NCBI GenBank assembly: GCA_007258455.2
Contig: VDFB02252616.1
Span: forward strand, 118,332,552-118,396,551
Length of the DNA stretch: 64,000 bases
Direction of reading: 5' to 3'
Source: Sequoia sempervirens
Taxonomy: Eukaryota > Streptophyta > Pinopsida > Cupressales > Cupressaceae
The stretch's first letter is position 1; the number at the start of each line of letters is the position of its first letter. The notes under the pieces were generated by a model. The model ran no database searches, was not told where the DNA came from, and saw only the letters and a list, made by a program, of their open reading frames with translations. The translations under genes and the position numbers were made by a program. This document shows, in pieces, positions 22,146 through 33,400 of the stretch.

Positions 22146-23725
22146 AGATCTAAAATTACATATTCAATAATTCTCTTTCATATATTTTCACACATTTTAA
22201 CTTGTGTGTTATTTTCTTCTTTTGACCCTCTTTATTTTCTTCTTATGTCTAATCCTCGATCTCAATTGTCATGCTAACCCCTTCTCCATGCATTTATTTT
22301 TAAATTAATTGTTCCCCTCTTTTATTTTCCTTCCCCTATTTATTTATCCCCTTTTCATGGACCCCCTTACCCTTTCATCATAAGCACCTTTGATCCTTTA
22401 AACAAATCAATTAATTAGAAACTAACCCCATGGTATAGAGGAAAAATCACCTCTTTTGAACCCTTAAACTAATGATTCTTAAATATTATATCAAGAAATA
22501 GAAACCTCCTTTAAATGGCCATGATTATCCATCATTATTAATTGAAATCGTACCTCTTTGAGCTCAAGGGCCAATCCTCAATGGTGGGTGTTAATTACAT
22601 TCCCTATTATTTTCAATAATAAAAGGTATTTTTTTATACTCCAATAATTTAATTGGGTTTCTTAGGGTGAGCTAGTAGGCATCCTTGAATTCCCTTCAAA
22701 AACCTATATATTTTGGCTTCCTTTGTCTTATTTGATAATAGATACTAATTTTCCATTGGAAAATAACTATTGGGGCATTTTATCTAAAAGAGTAAAGGTA
22801 TAATAGTGGTTAATATATTACTATACTATGATAGTATTTCTATTAAAGTCCACAATTTTTTTTTTTTGGAGAACCATAACTATTAATACAATAAATATCT
22901 TTGATTTTAAGTTTTTATCATACATTCTTAGATTTTCAATTCAAATACAAGAAATGTGAATAATATTGAACTATATCAAGATAAGAAAACTCAAATAAAT
23001 AAATAACCTCTATAAAAAAATTAGAATATTTTTTGTTGGCACTCAATTTGAAGTCTTCCAATTGTGCTTCAATCCTTACCCCCTTCATGTGCATTTTGGC
23101 TCATAATGGGTCTCCCTTGGTCAAATTTTTCATATTTTTGTTCTCCATCATCACCCATATGCCTATCATGTGTTAGAAGCTACAAAGGTCTCAAAAGTTC
23201 TAAGTGTGTAGGTTTTATGTTCAAATTTATAAGGGTTGTGCTTATGTTAGAGTTTCAAAGTTTCCCTTCTTGGAATGCCTTTCCTCCCATTTCTCTCATT
23301 CCTTTGGCCCCATAAGGATATTGTAATTTTTCATTTAGGCATACTTTTCCCCCAACCCCCACCTTCATCCCCTTTTTCTTATCGAGATTTGAGAGTTTAC
23401 CTTCTCAAAATCTATTTCCTCAAACCTCTACTTTCCCTTGCCTGTATTAGTGTATCACACTTTTCCATATTGGCACACTTTCCCTATGAAACATAAATTC
23501 CCAATTCTTATACTAAATTACCTTTTGAAGATTCATGATTTATTTTAGAAAATTTGAAAAAAAAAAATTTAGAATCTACACACAAATTGGCACAAATCAC
23601 TAGTTCACATCATCTTCAAATTTTTAATGGTTTAGTTGCTATTGGTCTCATAAGATGAAGATTTAGTTAAAAATATTGATGTAAATGTCCATCTTGGACA
23701 AAAAGTGAGACACATATTGTGATTT
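22146..23725. other. AT-rich region possibly within a disrupted LTR
   Basis: It lies between the tract at 22124 and the part of the left LTR that matches the right LTR. I see no clear similarity to the first 550 bp of the right LTR, nor any gene. Plus-strand frames at 23064-23315 and 23275-23496 are hydrophobic and unrecognised. Confidence 0.35.
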
Positions 23726-24348
23726 CACCTGATTACATTCATGATAAGAGTTCTCCTCCCTGTGGGGTTTGCTTCTATCACACGTCTATTATATTCATGA
23801 TAGGGGTTCTCCTTTGTGGGTTTTGTTTTTATCACATGTCTTTGATTTATGTATTTTATCTATCTCAATCCTATTTGGCTGTCTGTGGAGGTGAAAATAC
23901 CAAAATGGGGATTTGACTGAGGCAAACCCCTAAGCAACCCCCAAAATTTTTCTCGTTATGTTTGTATACAGATGAACAAATTTAACGTACTGGGTATTTT
24001 AGATTCTAGAATTTTATTGTTTATTTCATTAGAAATGACAACATGGTGCGTACACGTCCATGCAACATGTTGGCATATGTGTCTGCGAGCTAATCCTCTT
24101 AAAGGTACAATCTTTGGTTTTTGTATTTTCTATTTTTGTATACTAGAGAATTTAATTCTATCATTTACCCTTGTAATTGAGTGATTTTGATATTATTATT
24201 ACTTATAACTTAGTGTTAATTTAAATAGATTGTATAAACATTCTTTATTATTCATCATGTCACCCGAGCTATAATAGTTGAGGTAATTGAGGGCTATTTT
24301 CTCCTTAGGACCCTGCCATCTTGAGTCTAGTGAATCCCGTCCTTTACA
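23726..24348 (+). repeat. 5' LTR of element A (matched part)
   Basis: It aligns with 38749-39369 of the right LTR down to the shared end CCTTTACA (24348). It contains the same internal duplication of about 57 bp (GATAGGGGTTCTCCT words, 23730-23843) as the right copy, so that duplication predates insertion. Upstream of 23726 the match is lost. Confidence 0.8.
23886..23940 (+). repeat. Shared LTR hairpin module, copy 1
   Basis: TGGAGGTGAAAATACCAAAA precedes GGGGATTTG, a 7-base loop and CAAACCCC, forming an 8-bp stem with one bulged A. It lies in the left LTR of element A. Confidence 0.7.
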
Positions 24349-24365
24349 TTTTTGGTGAACCTAAC
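24349..24365 (+). promoter_or_regulatory. Putative primer binding site region of element A
   Basis: TTTTTGGTGAACCTAACAT follows the LTR end. Element B has TTTTGTTGAACCTGAG at the equivalent place (58172). The shared sequence just after both LTRs suggests a primer site, but I cannot name the tRNA. Confidence 0.4.
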
Positions 24366-24945
24366 ATGAATGAAATCATGTTAAATCTATTTCTTGAAAA
24401 TTTTAATTCTTTTGATGATGCATTTTCCAAGAAGGATTTTTATATGTTGGATCATGCCCTAGATGATTTATTAGAGACATCTCCTTCTACTCAAAACCTT
24501 GTTAAGAAAAATTCTTCATTGGAACCTTCTTCTTCGCAAGTTGAGAAGCTCGTAAATTTAGTCATAGTCTTTGTTTCCCATCAAAGGCCTAAGAGACTAG
24601 TCATTTATCTGAATCTGGCTATCCCTTCTCCTACAAGAATTAATTCTATTCATGGGGTTCCTATCAAAAGTGATACACTAAAATTTTACATGAGATTCAT
24701 GTAATCTAAGGCTTCCTCTTATAAAGTGGTACCCATACTTATAATACTAGAAGGAATCAATAAAATGTTAATCAACCTACTTATTTACCACCTTCTCAAC
24801 CTAGCCTTCCTCAAGCACCTAGACCTGTAAATAAGCAACTGGGGGAGTATGATATTTTTGAGCAACTTCGTGTTACTTCCACTAAGATCTCACTTTGGGA
24901 TTTGCTTTAGATTGCTCTGGTTTACCAGGGTATTCTTGAGGAAGC
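24366..24945 (+). pseudogene. gag: Gag remnant of element A (core domain missing)
   Basis: An ATG at 24366 starts a frame with NLFLENFNSFDDAF and a Ser-rich linker, ending near 24704. Further blocks include Pro-rich sequence and QLGEYDIFEQLRVTSTKISL in shifted frames. The latter matches the Gag-protease linker of element B (EYDLVEKICATLAEISLWDL). The conserved Gag core with its Trp, well preserved in element M, is absent. An internal deletion is likely. Confidence 0.65.
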
Positions 24946-25692
24946 CTTGCAAAAGATCCTCTTTCCTTCTTATGCTAGGCCAATGAATTTTAATGTGTTG
25001 ATAGATCATATTTGTGTAGATTCACTGAATATTAAATTCCATCTCCATGAACTCCCACCCTTGGAAGTAAAAAAGCAAGTGGATCCTTTAATGATAATAT
25101 TTTACATTAATAATATTGGCATTAAACGTACACTCATTGATATTGGGTCGACACTCAATGTATATAGAATTGATTTATTACCTAAAATTAAAGTTTATTC
25201 AACTTCCCATGCTACTTTCTTGTATATTCATGGGTTTGATAATACCAGTTGAAAAGCCTTAGGCACAATAATATTTCCTTTAAGGTTGGGATCCATTATC
25301 ATTCCCACCCTGGTATATGTTATTCTAGGACCATTACCATATAATATTCTCTTGGGAATGCTATGGATTCATGTTTTGGGAGTAGTTAGCTCTACTTTGC
25401 ACCATTCTGTGAATTTTGTTGCTAACAATGAGGTGTTCACAATCAAGGCTGACCTTGATGTTTTACACTTATATGAGATGGAAACTACTAGTCAAACTTT
25501 GGTTGCACCTACTCTTAAGAATTTTATCCCTTCGTTATCTTCCAATATTTTGACATCTACTCTGACAATACCTATTACAAAGGACACCCTTTGGGAAGAT
25601 GTCCCTAAAGAAGATCCCACCGAAGAAAAAATTCCTGAGTCCTCTCCTCCTATCTATTCTCCTAAATCGAATGCATTTCTAGGTGATGATTG
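24946..25692 (+). pseudogene. pol (PR): Aspartic protease of element A
   Basis: The frame reads VDPLMIIFYINNIGIKRTLI then DIGSTLNVYRIDLLPKIKV; the DTG triad is DIG. After one stop at 25252 the second half shows LGPLPYNILLGMLWIHVLGV, matching the LLGRPW signature with changes. An acidic, Pro-rich tail follows to 25692. The arrangement matches element B closely. Confidence 0.8.
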
Positions 25693-26549
25693 AGGGTCCT
25701 TGAACTTCACTGAATCTTCTATAGGGGAGTAGAAAGTACATTTGATCCACTTAGACATTACCAAAATCTCATTTTCCTTTGCTAAGAAGGATTATTATGC
25801 TTCTATAAAGAAAGGTGATACTTATAGTATGTAGTACTATCTTTACACTAATCCTCCTTCTCAAGAATTGTAGTCAAGTTACAAACCAGGATTTAATGTC
25901 TTCTCTAAGTTCAGCTATGGAGCTAAAGGTTGTGGGTGTAATTAACAAGGTATTAAATTCCCCTTAGAGGTTGATCCATGTGACTCTAATTTTGGACTTG
26001 GGTACCATCCCAAAATGTCTAAGGTGAAGCCATGGTTGAATGTGAACGCAGTTTCCATCGAAGTTTATCCTCTTAAATTAATTCATCCTAAATAAATTAA
26101 AAGTAAGGTAGACTCTAACAAAGTTGCTCTAGATGTTTTCTCTTCAGATGAAGCACTGGAATAATTCTTGTGTCTATTCTAATCTACCTTCTTATCATCA
26201 TAAATGACGATTCCCATATTACTTAAATAGACAAGTATATTTTGGAGAGTTTATTATGACTTCTAATGAGAAGGATTTTTTATCTAATATGGATGATAAT
26301 GTTTATATGTCTCATCTTGAAGATTGTAATACTCTCCTTATGAGAGATACTTCTAACGTCTTTATGGATCCTAAATCTTCTAAAAAGATAATTAAGATTG
26401 GAAAGTGTCTCTCTTCAAAAGAATCCAAATAACACACTGGCTTATTGCATTCTCATCCCAATATCTTTGCTTGGTAATATGATGGCATGCCTAATATTGA
26501 TGAATTTGTGGTGGTTCCTAATATCATCCTGTGTTATGATGTGAAGCCT
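25693..26549 (+). pseudogene. G-patch-like linker of element A up to the element C insertion
   Basis: Broken frames read FSKFSYGAKGCGCN and GIKFPLEVDPCDSNFGLGYHP (about 25905-26010), corresponding to the G-patch segments of elements M and B. Many stops follow. The last coding residues (YDVKPV) are the first residues of the RT entry motif. They continue in the same frame after element C and one target copy are left out. Confidence 0.7.
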
Positions 26550-26554
26550 GTTAA
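26550..26554 (+). repeat. Target site duplication of element C, left copy (GTTAA)
   Basis: GTTAA precedes the left LTR and recurs at 31532-31536 right after the right LTR. Five bases is the usual length for LTR element integration. Confidence 0.85.
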
Positions 26555-27922
26555 TGGTGCAGGAGCACCTAAACATTTTTTGTCAAAATTTGATCATTGG
26601 AAGATGTAATGAGTTGATTAGTAGGTGGTCAGTAGGTTAGTATGGGTGTTTTAAGTTTATCTATGCTAAATAAGATCTAAAAAGACCATTTGAAATGTAA
26701 TTGGGGGTTTTGTATTCATTTGTGTCTAATAGGAAAAAAGTTGCAAGAATGCAAAGATGTTAAACAAAAGTTGTCAAAATACAGTTTTAGGAAATATGAA
26801 GAGATTAGGATTTTAAAAAGAAGTTAGGAAGTTTTGTTGGTTATTTTTGGAGGGAACAAGTTTATATAGCCTCTTGTAGGATTGAACAACATTGTTGAAA
26901 AAAATATTAAAGGATTACAAATCAATAAACAACTTTTTTCTACTGTAATTCTTTGATTTATGTACTTTGTTTCCTCTGTACAAACCCGTACAGGCTTCAC
27001 ATGTTTTGAGTCTTGTTTTGCTATGTAATTAAATGTTTCACCTTTCATTTTATATCATTTTGAGGGTCTAATTTTGTACTTGGAAGGAGAAATCAATCAT
27101 TCTTAGCAACTTCTTGGTTTCCTCGGGTTTAAGGGTTGAGGGTCTTCAAAAATGTTTAATTGACCCATTCCACTTTCTCTTTCCACTGTATCTCATGGAA
27201 TGGGTCTACAATACTCTAACTTTAGTGTGTCAATGTTTTGGTATGCAGTGGAATAGAATTGTGAGGAAGGGAATGAATCCCTAGGGCTGACAGTGCAATT
27301 TTTTCATGTGAAATGGTGGTGTCAAGTTAGTGTTTTGATGAAAAAATGAAGGTACTAGTCTTGTGATGGATTTGTGACCATGTGGAGAGTAAATTAAAGG
27401 TCTTTGATGCATTATTTGTGTTAGGAAATCCCAGGTAATGTGAATTCCAATAAACCCTAGAGATTTGGCTTGAAAACAGAGGGTTTGATGGATTAGTGGG
27501 TTAGAGGACTTAAATATGAGAAGTGATTGAGGATTCTATGGTTTTGTGTCATAATTTAACTCTATCAAGTGATTTTTTTTTATGAAAAAAAGGAGTTTAA
27601 GAAGTGGTTCCTTTGAAAAATAGGGCTAATTTAGTAGCCTAATTCAGGGGCGGTTTATTGAATCTTAGTATTGTTGTGTAGAAGTCACTTGAAACCTATT
27701 TGGAAGTTGTTTCATATCTAGTTTAGAGTCTTAAAAGGTGTTTTTTTGGCATTTGTATGGCCTTCTCCAAAATATAAGTCCATTTGTTGATTTTTGAAGG
27801 CTAGAAGCCTCTAGTGGTGTCTTAAGGAACAATTGGGTGGTTGTATGTTCAAGGGAAGATTTCCTTGTTTGAATCAGATTGCTTGTGTTGGATAGTGAGT
27901 ATCAACCACCTTGCTAACATTA
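26555..27922 (+). repeat. 5' LTR of element C
   Basis: It starts TGGTGCAGGAGCACC, ends ACATTA, and matches 30207-31531 along its length with scattered substitutions and a small indel near 27200. The end is not the canonical CA, but the flanking GTTAA duplication and the primer site two bases beyond support this boundary. Confidence 0.9.
26863..26868 (+). promoter_or_regulatory. Candidate TATA box in element C LTR
   Basis: TTTATATAGCC lies about 310 bp into the LTR. In the right LTR the same place reads TTTATACAACC. Confidence 0.4.
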
Positions 27923-27924
27923 GG

Positions 27925-27936
27925 TGGTATCAGAGC
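27925..27936 (+). promoter_or_regulatory. Primer binding site of element C
   Basis: TGGTATCAGAGC is an exact match to the complement of the 3' end of plant initiator tRNA-Met, two bases after the LTR. Confidence 0.9.
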
Positions 27937-28005
27937 TCAAGGGAAAGGTATCTTGTTGGTGATTTGTTTGATTTTTGCAGGCTTGAAGGAAGTTGATTGG
28001 TGAAG

Positions 28006-29055
28006 ATGCCTCTGAAAGGTGTTGGTGCAGCTAGAGAGTTGCAAGATTTGAAGGAGAAGCATGCTAAGCTTCTAGAGTCACATAATGCAGTTTTGGAAAG
28101 GCTTGCTACCTTGCAGACAAAGAAAAAAAGAGACGAGAATGAAGAAATTGAAACAGAGGAAGATGATGAAGAATATGAGGATGTTGATGAAGAACTAGAC
28201 CCTAAAGATCAGAGGATGGTGAAGATGCTCAAAGTAGTGTAAGGTGATTCTCATAAGGTAAAAGTTTATCTTCCTGTGTATGGTGGTAATTTAAATGAAG
28301 AGGAATAGCTTGATTGGATTGCTTCTATGGATAATTACTTTGAAAGTGAAGATAGTTTAGATGAGCAGATGGTGAAGGTGGCAAAAAAAAACTCAAAGGT
28401 CATGCTCTTCTATGGTGGGACTATGAGCAAGAAGAGAAGAGAAAACAAGGAAAATCAAGGATTACTTCATGGGAAAAGATTGTATGTAAAAATTGAAAGC
28501 TAAATTTCTTCCAAATGATTATGAAATTCAATTGTATAATAAGTTGCAAGGATTGAAACAAAAAGATCTAGATGTTAAGACCTACATTGATGAATTTTAC
28601 AAATTAAGTATAAGGTCAAGAAGGGATGAGGATGAGGATGAAAAGGTGGCTAGATATATAGGTGGTTTGAGATTTAATATATAAGATGAACTTGTTGTTG
28701 CTAACCCAAAATATGTTGAGGATTGTTTCCAATTAGCAATTAGGGTGGAGGAAATGCTTAAAAGGAGACAAGAAAAATCAGTCAGAGGAAGAGGTGCTAC
28801 TAGTGCAAGAGGGAGAGGAACAATCTTTACACCAAAGCAACAATTGGAAGACCAAGAAGGATAAAATAAAGGTAAAGAGTAAGGTTTTGATACTAGAGGA
28901 GGTTTTAGAGGTAGAGGAAGGTTTAGTGGTGGTAGAAACACTAATGATTTTGTAAGGAGGTGCTATACTTGTAATGAATATGGTCATCCATCTTGGAAAT
29001 GTCTTGAAAGGGTTGGTAGTTCATCTAGTAGTGAAAAAAGGATTGATAGGAGAGC
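28006..29055 (+). pseudogene. gag: Gag of element C
   Basis: The first ATG is at 28006 (MPLKGVGAARELQDL), soon after the primer site. A heptad-like helix and an acidic stretch are followed by a stop (TAA at 28240, probably from CAA). The core continues with VYLPVYGGNLNEEE, LDWIASMDNYFESED, then after a shift in an A-run KAKFLPNDYEIQLYNKLQGL, VKTYIDEFYKLSIRSRRDED and VARYIGGLRFNI. An Arg/Gly-rich tail precedes a CCHC knuckle, CYTCNEYGHPSWKC (about 28963-29004). Gag packages the RNA. At least four stops are present. Confidence 0.85.
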
Positions 29056-29700
29056 ACAATTGGTTCAAGAAGAGGAGTGTGAAAGAAATCATTCTACAAG
29101 TTTGAGAGCTACTCCTGAAATAGGGGAAATGTTGATGATGAGGAAGATAGTATTGAAGGTAGCCAAAGAGGTGGAACCTTTGCAAAGAAATATCATCTTC
29201 AAGAATACATGTAAGTGCAAAAACAAGGTATGCAAGATTGTGATTGATTCTAGTTCTACAAGGAATATGGTATCTAGTGAGATGGTGAATAAGTTAAACT
29301 TGTAAAAAGTTCCTCATGAGTTACCTTACAAAGTGTCATGGTTGAGTGATGGAAAATATTTGTTGGTTAATGAAAAAGCTATGGTAGATTTCCAAATTGG
29401 AGGTTATAAAGACAGTGTGGTTTGTGATATCCTTCCCATGGATTGTTGTCACCTACTCCTAGGTAGACCTTGGTAATATGATAGGCGAGCATTGTATGAT
29501 GGTAGAGAGAACACCTATACAATAATGAAGAATGGGTGCAGGTTTGTTTTGAATCCTTTGGTGGAAGATGAGAAGGGAAAGGAAAAATTGATAATGTGTG
29601 GAAGAAAAGAACTTGTAAATGTTGTGAAACAAGACACAAAGGTGAGTACTACAATTGATTTAAAGTCTGAAAAATTCTTTGGTAGTAGGTAAGAAAGATG
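29056..29700 (+). pseudogene. pol (PR): Protease remnant of element C
   Basis: The frame gives CKIVIDSSSTRNMVSSEMVN. The usual DSGS core is DSSS here, so the flap glycine of the active site is lost. After a stop it reads VCDILPMDCCHLLLGRPW, then YDRRALYDGRENTYTI, the typical end of this domain in Ty3/gypsy elements. It would mature the polyprotein in an intact relative. Confidence 0.8.
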
Positions 29701-29760
29701 TGTTTGGTTTGTTGACAGTGAATTGGACTAAGAATATGTTGGTTGGTATAATGGTGCCCT

Positions 29761-30261
29761 TTGGTTAAGGGTAAGATTTTAAAATATGACAAATTTGTAG
29801 GTACTATGGGTACAATGGGTTATAAGGATAGTAAAATGATAATAGGTGTTGATAAGAAAACAAGTCAGATGACAGTGATGGATAGACAGATTGAGAAAAG
29901 TGTTGAGGATAGTCATAAGCATGAGGAGGAGATAAAGGACAAGTCAGTTCAATGGATTACTAACAAATTTTTTTTTGCAGGTGTTGATAAAAGAATACAG
30001 TCTGGTTTTGATCAAAGAATAGGGAACAAACCATTTTCAGGTCTGAATGCAAAGATGAAGACAAATTCAATTGTAAACAATGTCAAGAGTGTAGGGTCAT
30101 TGTATGAAAGAAATGTTTTTGTAGATCAGAGAGTGCATGGGGTAGTGATGAGGCATGGAACAAACCCCAACTCTTGTGACAAGAGTTCTTTTTTTGTGGG
30201 GGTGTATGGTGTAGGAGCACCTAAACATTTTTTGTCAAAATTTGATCATTGGAAGATATAA
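29761..30261 (+). CDS. Unknown 166-codon ORF at the 3' end of element C
   Basis: An unbroken frame with an ATG start (MVKGKILKYDKFVGTMG) runs to the end of the internal region and into the right LTR. It is Lys-, Asp- and Ser-rich, with repeated DKRIQSG/DQRIGNK-like segments around 29975-30030, and has no membrane segment. It occupies the position where RT and integrase would be, yet I see none of their motifs. It may be an unrelated acquired segment or a chance open frame. Chance survival is plausible for 0.5 kb. Confidence 0.35.
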   Translation: MVKGKILKYDKFVGTMGTMGYKDSKMIIGVDKKTSQMTVMDRQIEKSVEDSHKHEEEIKDKSVQWITNKFFFAGVDKRIQSGFDQRIGNKPFSGLNAKMKTNSIVNNVKSVGSLYERNVFVDQRVHGVVMRHGTNPNSCDKSSFFVGVYGVGAPKHFLSKFDHWKI

Positions 30262-31531
30262 TGAGTTCGTTAGTAGGTGGTCAGTAGGTTAGTATGGGTG
30301 TTTTAAGTTTTTCTATGCTAAATAAGGTCTAAAAAGACCATTTTCAATGTAATTGGTGGTTTTGTGGTCATTTGTGTCTAATAGGAAAAAAATTGCAAGA
30401 ATGCAAAGATGTTAAACAAAAGTTGTCAAAATACAATTTTAGGGAATATGAAGAGATTAGGATTTTAAAAGGAAGTTAGGAAGTTTTTTGGTTATGTTTG
30501 GAGGGAACAAGTTTATACAACCTCTTGAAGGCTCGAACAATGTTGTTGAACAAAATATTGAAGGATTCCAAATCAATAAACAACGTTTTTCTATTGCAAT
30601 TCTTTGATTTATGTACTTTGTTTCCTCTGTACGAACTTGTACAGGCTTCACATGTTCTGAGTCTTGTTGTGCTATGTAATTACATGTTTCACCTTTCATT
30701 TGATATCATTTTTAGGGTCTAATTTTGTACTTGGAAGGAGAAATCAATCATTATCAATAACTACTCTATTTCCTTAGGTTTAAGGGTTGAGGGTCTTCAA
30801 AAATGCTTAATTGACCCATTCCACTTTTTGTTTCCATTGTATCTTGTGGAATGGGTCCAGTAGGATAGAATTGTGAGGAAGGGAATGAAGCCCTAGGACT
30901 GATAGTGCAATTTTTTCATGTGAAATGATGGTGTCAAGTTAGTGTTTTGATGAAATAGTGAAGGTACTAGTCTTGTGATGGATTTGTGACCATGTGTAGA
31001 GTAAGTGAAAGGTGTTTGATGCATTAGTTGTGTTAGGAAATCCCAGGTAATGTGAATTCCAATAAACCCTAGATATTTGGTTTGAAAATGAAGGGTTTGA
31101 TGGATCAGTGGGTTAGAGGACTTAAATTTGAGAAGTGATTGAGGATTCTATGGTTTTATGTCACAATTTAACTCTTTCAAGCGAGTTTTGATGAAAAAAA
31201 GGAGTTTAAGAAGTGGTTCCTTTGAAAAAAAGGGCTAATTTAGTATCCTAATTCAGGGGTGGTTTATTGAATCTCAATATTGTTGTGTAGAAGTCACTTG
31301 AAACCTATTTGGAAGTTGTTTCATATCTTGTTAAGAGTATTAAAAGGTGCTTTTTTGGCCTTTGTATGGCCTTCTCCAAAAGATAAGTCCATTTGTTGAT
31401 TTTTGAAGGCTAGAAGCCTCTAGTGGTGTCTTAAGGAACAATTGGGTGTTTGTATGTTCAAGGGAAGATTTCCTTGTTTGAATCAGATTTCTTGTGTTGG
31501 ATAGTGAGTTTCAACCACCTTGCTTACATTA
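30207..31531 (+). repeat. 3' LTR of element C
   Basis: It starts TGGTGTAGGAGCACC after a T-run and GTGGGGGTGTA, a weak polypurine tract. It matches the left LTR with scattered differences, which puts the insertion at a considerable age. It is followed by GTTAA. Confidence 0.9.
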
Positions 31532-31536
31532 GTTAA
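31532..31536 (+). repeat. Target site duplication of element C, right copy (GTTAA)
   Basis: Matches 26550-26554. The element A coding frame resumes immediately after. Confidence 0.85.
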
Positions 31537-32233
31537 ACATAAGATCCATAAAATAAATCCCAAAGTTGCTTTATTAGTCAAGTTTGAGATAGAAAATCTC
31601 TTAAAATATAGTTTTATCCATCCTATTAACTATTCACCTTAGATATCAAATATCATTTCCATTAGAAAACATGATGGTAATATTCGTGTTTGTATTCACT
31701 TTCATGATCATAATAAATCTTCTATTAAGGATTATTTTCTATTGCCTAATATTGATATGATTGTAGACTCGCCTATAGGTCATGCCTTGTTGTCTTTCAT
31801 GGATGGCTTGTCATACTATGATCAAATTTGTATTAACCCAAAAGATCAGTATAAGAAAAACTTCACTATCCCTTGGGGTAATTTCTGTTATGTAGTCATA
31901 CCATTTGGATTAAAGAATAATAGAGAAACTTACCAATGGGAAATGACCCTTACCTTTGATGATTTCATTCACAAGATCCTAGAAGATTACATTGATGGAA
32001 TATTGGCTAAGTCTATCAATCATCAAGATCACGTTGAGAATATTCATCTTACCTTTGAAAGGATTCGACTCTATAAGATGAGAGTAAATCCTCTTAAGCG
32101 TGTCTTTGGCATGGATGTCGACAAACTTCTAGGATTTATTGTCTCCCATCATGGAATAAATTTTGATACCAATATGATTGATGTTATTAACATGCCTCCA
32201 CCTAAGAACATCTCTCGACTACGTATTTTGTAA
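31537..32233 (+). pseudogene. pol (RT): Reverse transcriptase of element A
   Basis: The frame continues the RT entry motif (INPKVALLVKFEIENLLK) and reaches DYFLLPNIDMIVDSPIGHAL, LSFMDGLSYYDQICINPKDQ, FTIPWGNFCYVVIPFGLKN and the palm. The catalytic YxDD box reads YIDG (31988-31999), so the second Asp is lost. The thumb KRVFGMDVDKLLGFIVSHHG is intact. A stop occurs at 32231. Homologous to the RT of element M. Confidence 0.9.
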
Positions 32234-32735
32234 GGGAAGATTCGGGGAATTCATAGATTTGTATCTCAATTGGATAATCATACTCTTCCCTTCATGCTTT
32301 TAATGAAGAAAGATGTCTATTTTAGGTTGGATGATAAATGTCACAAGGATTTTGAATATATCAATAGTTATTTGGCTAATCCTCCCATCTTAATGCAAGC
32401 TATGCAAGATAGACCCTTTTTGCTTTATATTTACACATCACCTCATGATTTAGTAGCTTTTCTAGCTCAATCTAATGGTGATGGTAAAGAAAGAGTGGTA
32501 TACTACATTTTTATTTTGGTTGATTATGAAACTTGATGCTCTACTATAGAAAAGCAATGTGTTGCTCTCATTTTAACAATGCAAAAATTATGATATTATC
32601 TTCTCCATGTAGAGACTTATGTGCATAAAATTTAATCTCCTTAAACATGTATTTACTAGAGCTGACCTTTTTGGAAGGTTAGTGAAATGGGTGATGTTGA
32701 TCTTTAAGTTTAATATTAAGTTTGTGCCTTAGAAA
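32234..32735 (+). pseudogene. pol (RH): First RNase H of element A
   Basis: The frame at 32270-32536 reads FRLDDKCHKDFEYINSYLAN, then PFLLYIYTSPHDLVAFLAQS and RVVYYIFILVDYET. These are the connection and RNase H strand blocks of Ty3/gypsy. A stop follows, and then degraded STIEKQCVALI. Removal of the RNA template strand is the family role. Confidence 0.8.
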
Positions 32736-33400
32736 GTGATTAAAGGACAAGTTGTCGTTGATCAATTAGAAAAAGATCCCTCACCTCATTCTTTTCCTAA
32801 CTTGGACTTGTTCTCAGATGAAAATATATCTTCATTGGATCATGAACCTATGTGGGAAATGTATTTTGGTGTATCAAGATTTCAAACTGGCTTTGGGACA
32901 GGTGTAGTGTTAATCTCACCCAAAGGAAAGACAATTCCTCTATCTTTCTGATTAGAGTTTCATTGTAAAAATTATATCATTAAGTACAAAGTACTTATTA
33001 TTGGCTTACATGTCGTGATAGCATTGAATATTTAATTTATTCATATTCATGTTAATTCTAAGCTTATTGTAAATTAGATCATGGTAACATATGAAGCTAA
33101 GAAAAGAAAGCTATCTAAGCACCAGGATTTGGATTTATCCTTGCCTGATTGATTCCTCTTTTACTTTAGACAATGTTCCTAGGAGAAAAAATTGTCATGT
33201 AGATGCAATGTCAAGTACAACTTACTTTGTACCCTCAAATGATAGTGTAGATGAGTACCACTTTATGGTTCAAATTCTTCACTCTCCTGTTATCTTAGAA
33301 CAACCAAAAATTGATAGTCTTGTGTGTGCTCACGTAGACTCAGGGGAATGGTATTCTCATATCTATAACTATATGAAAACTGAAAAAAAATTATGATGAT
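32736..33400 (+). pseudogene. pol (aRNH): Second (archaeal-type) RNase H of element A
   Basis: GQVVVDQLEKDPSP is followed by MWEMYFGVSRFQTGFGTGVV (32850-32910) and LISPKGKTIPLSF. The family pattern has Asp-Gly after the aromatic Tyr-Phe. Here Gly follows Phe directly (codons 32865-32870), so the first catalytic Asp codon is absent, as in element M. Later blocks (IIGLHVVIALN, DNVPRRKNCHVDAMSS) are broken by stops. The domain is presumed dead. Confidence 0.75.

Larger units (their letters stand above)
26555..31531 (+). mobile_element. Element C: short non-autonomous Ty3/gypsy element nested in element A
   Basis: Two similar LTRs of 1368 and 1325 bp flank 2.28 kb of internal DNA. This contains an initiator-Met primer site, gag with a zinc knuckle, a protease remnant and one extra ORF. 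RT, RNase H and integrase are missing, so it depended on another element for movement. GTTAA duplications border it. The zinc knuckle, protease and primer type point to a chromovirus-like Ty3/gypsy lineage. Confidence 0.9.

Noticed and set aside
23064..23496. Two hydrophobic plus-strand frames as membrane proteins
   Set aside because: Phe/Ser/Pro-rich peptides arise readily from pyrimidine-rich DNA; no start context or homologue seen.
27997..28005. Gag of element C starting at 27997
   Set aside because: That codon is TTG. The first ATG at 28006 follows the primer site and is the better start.
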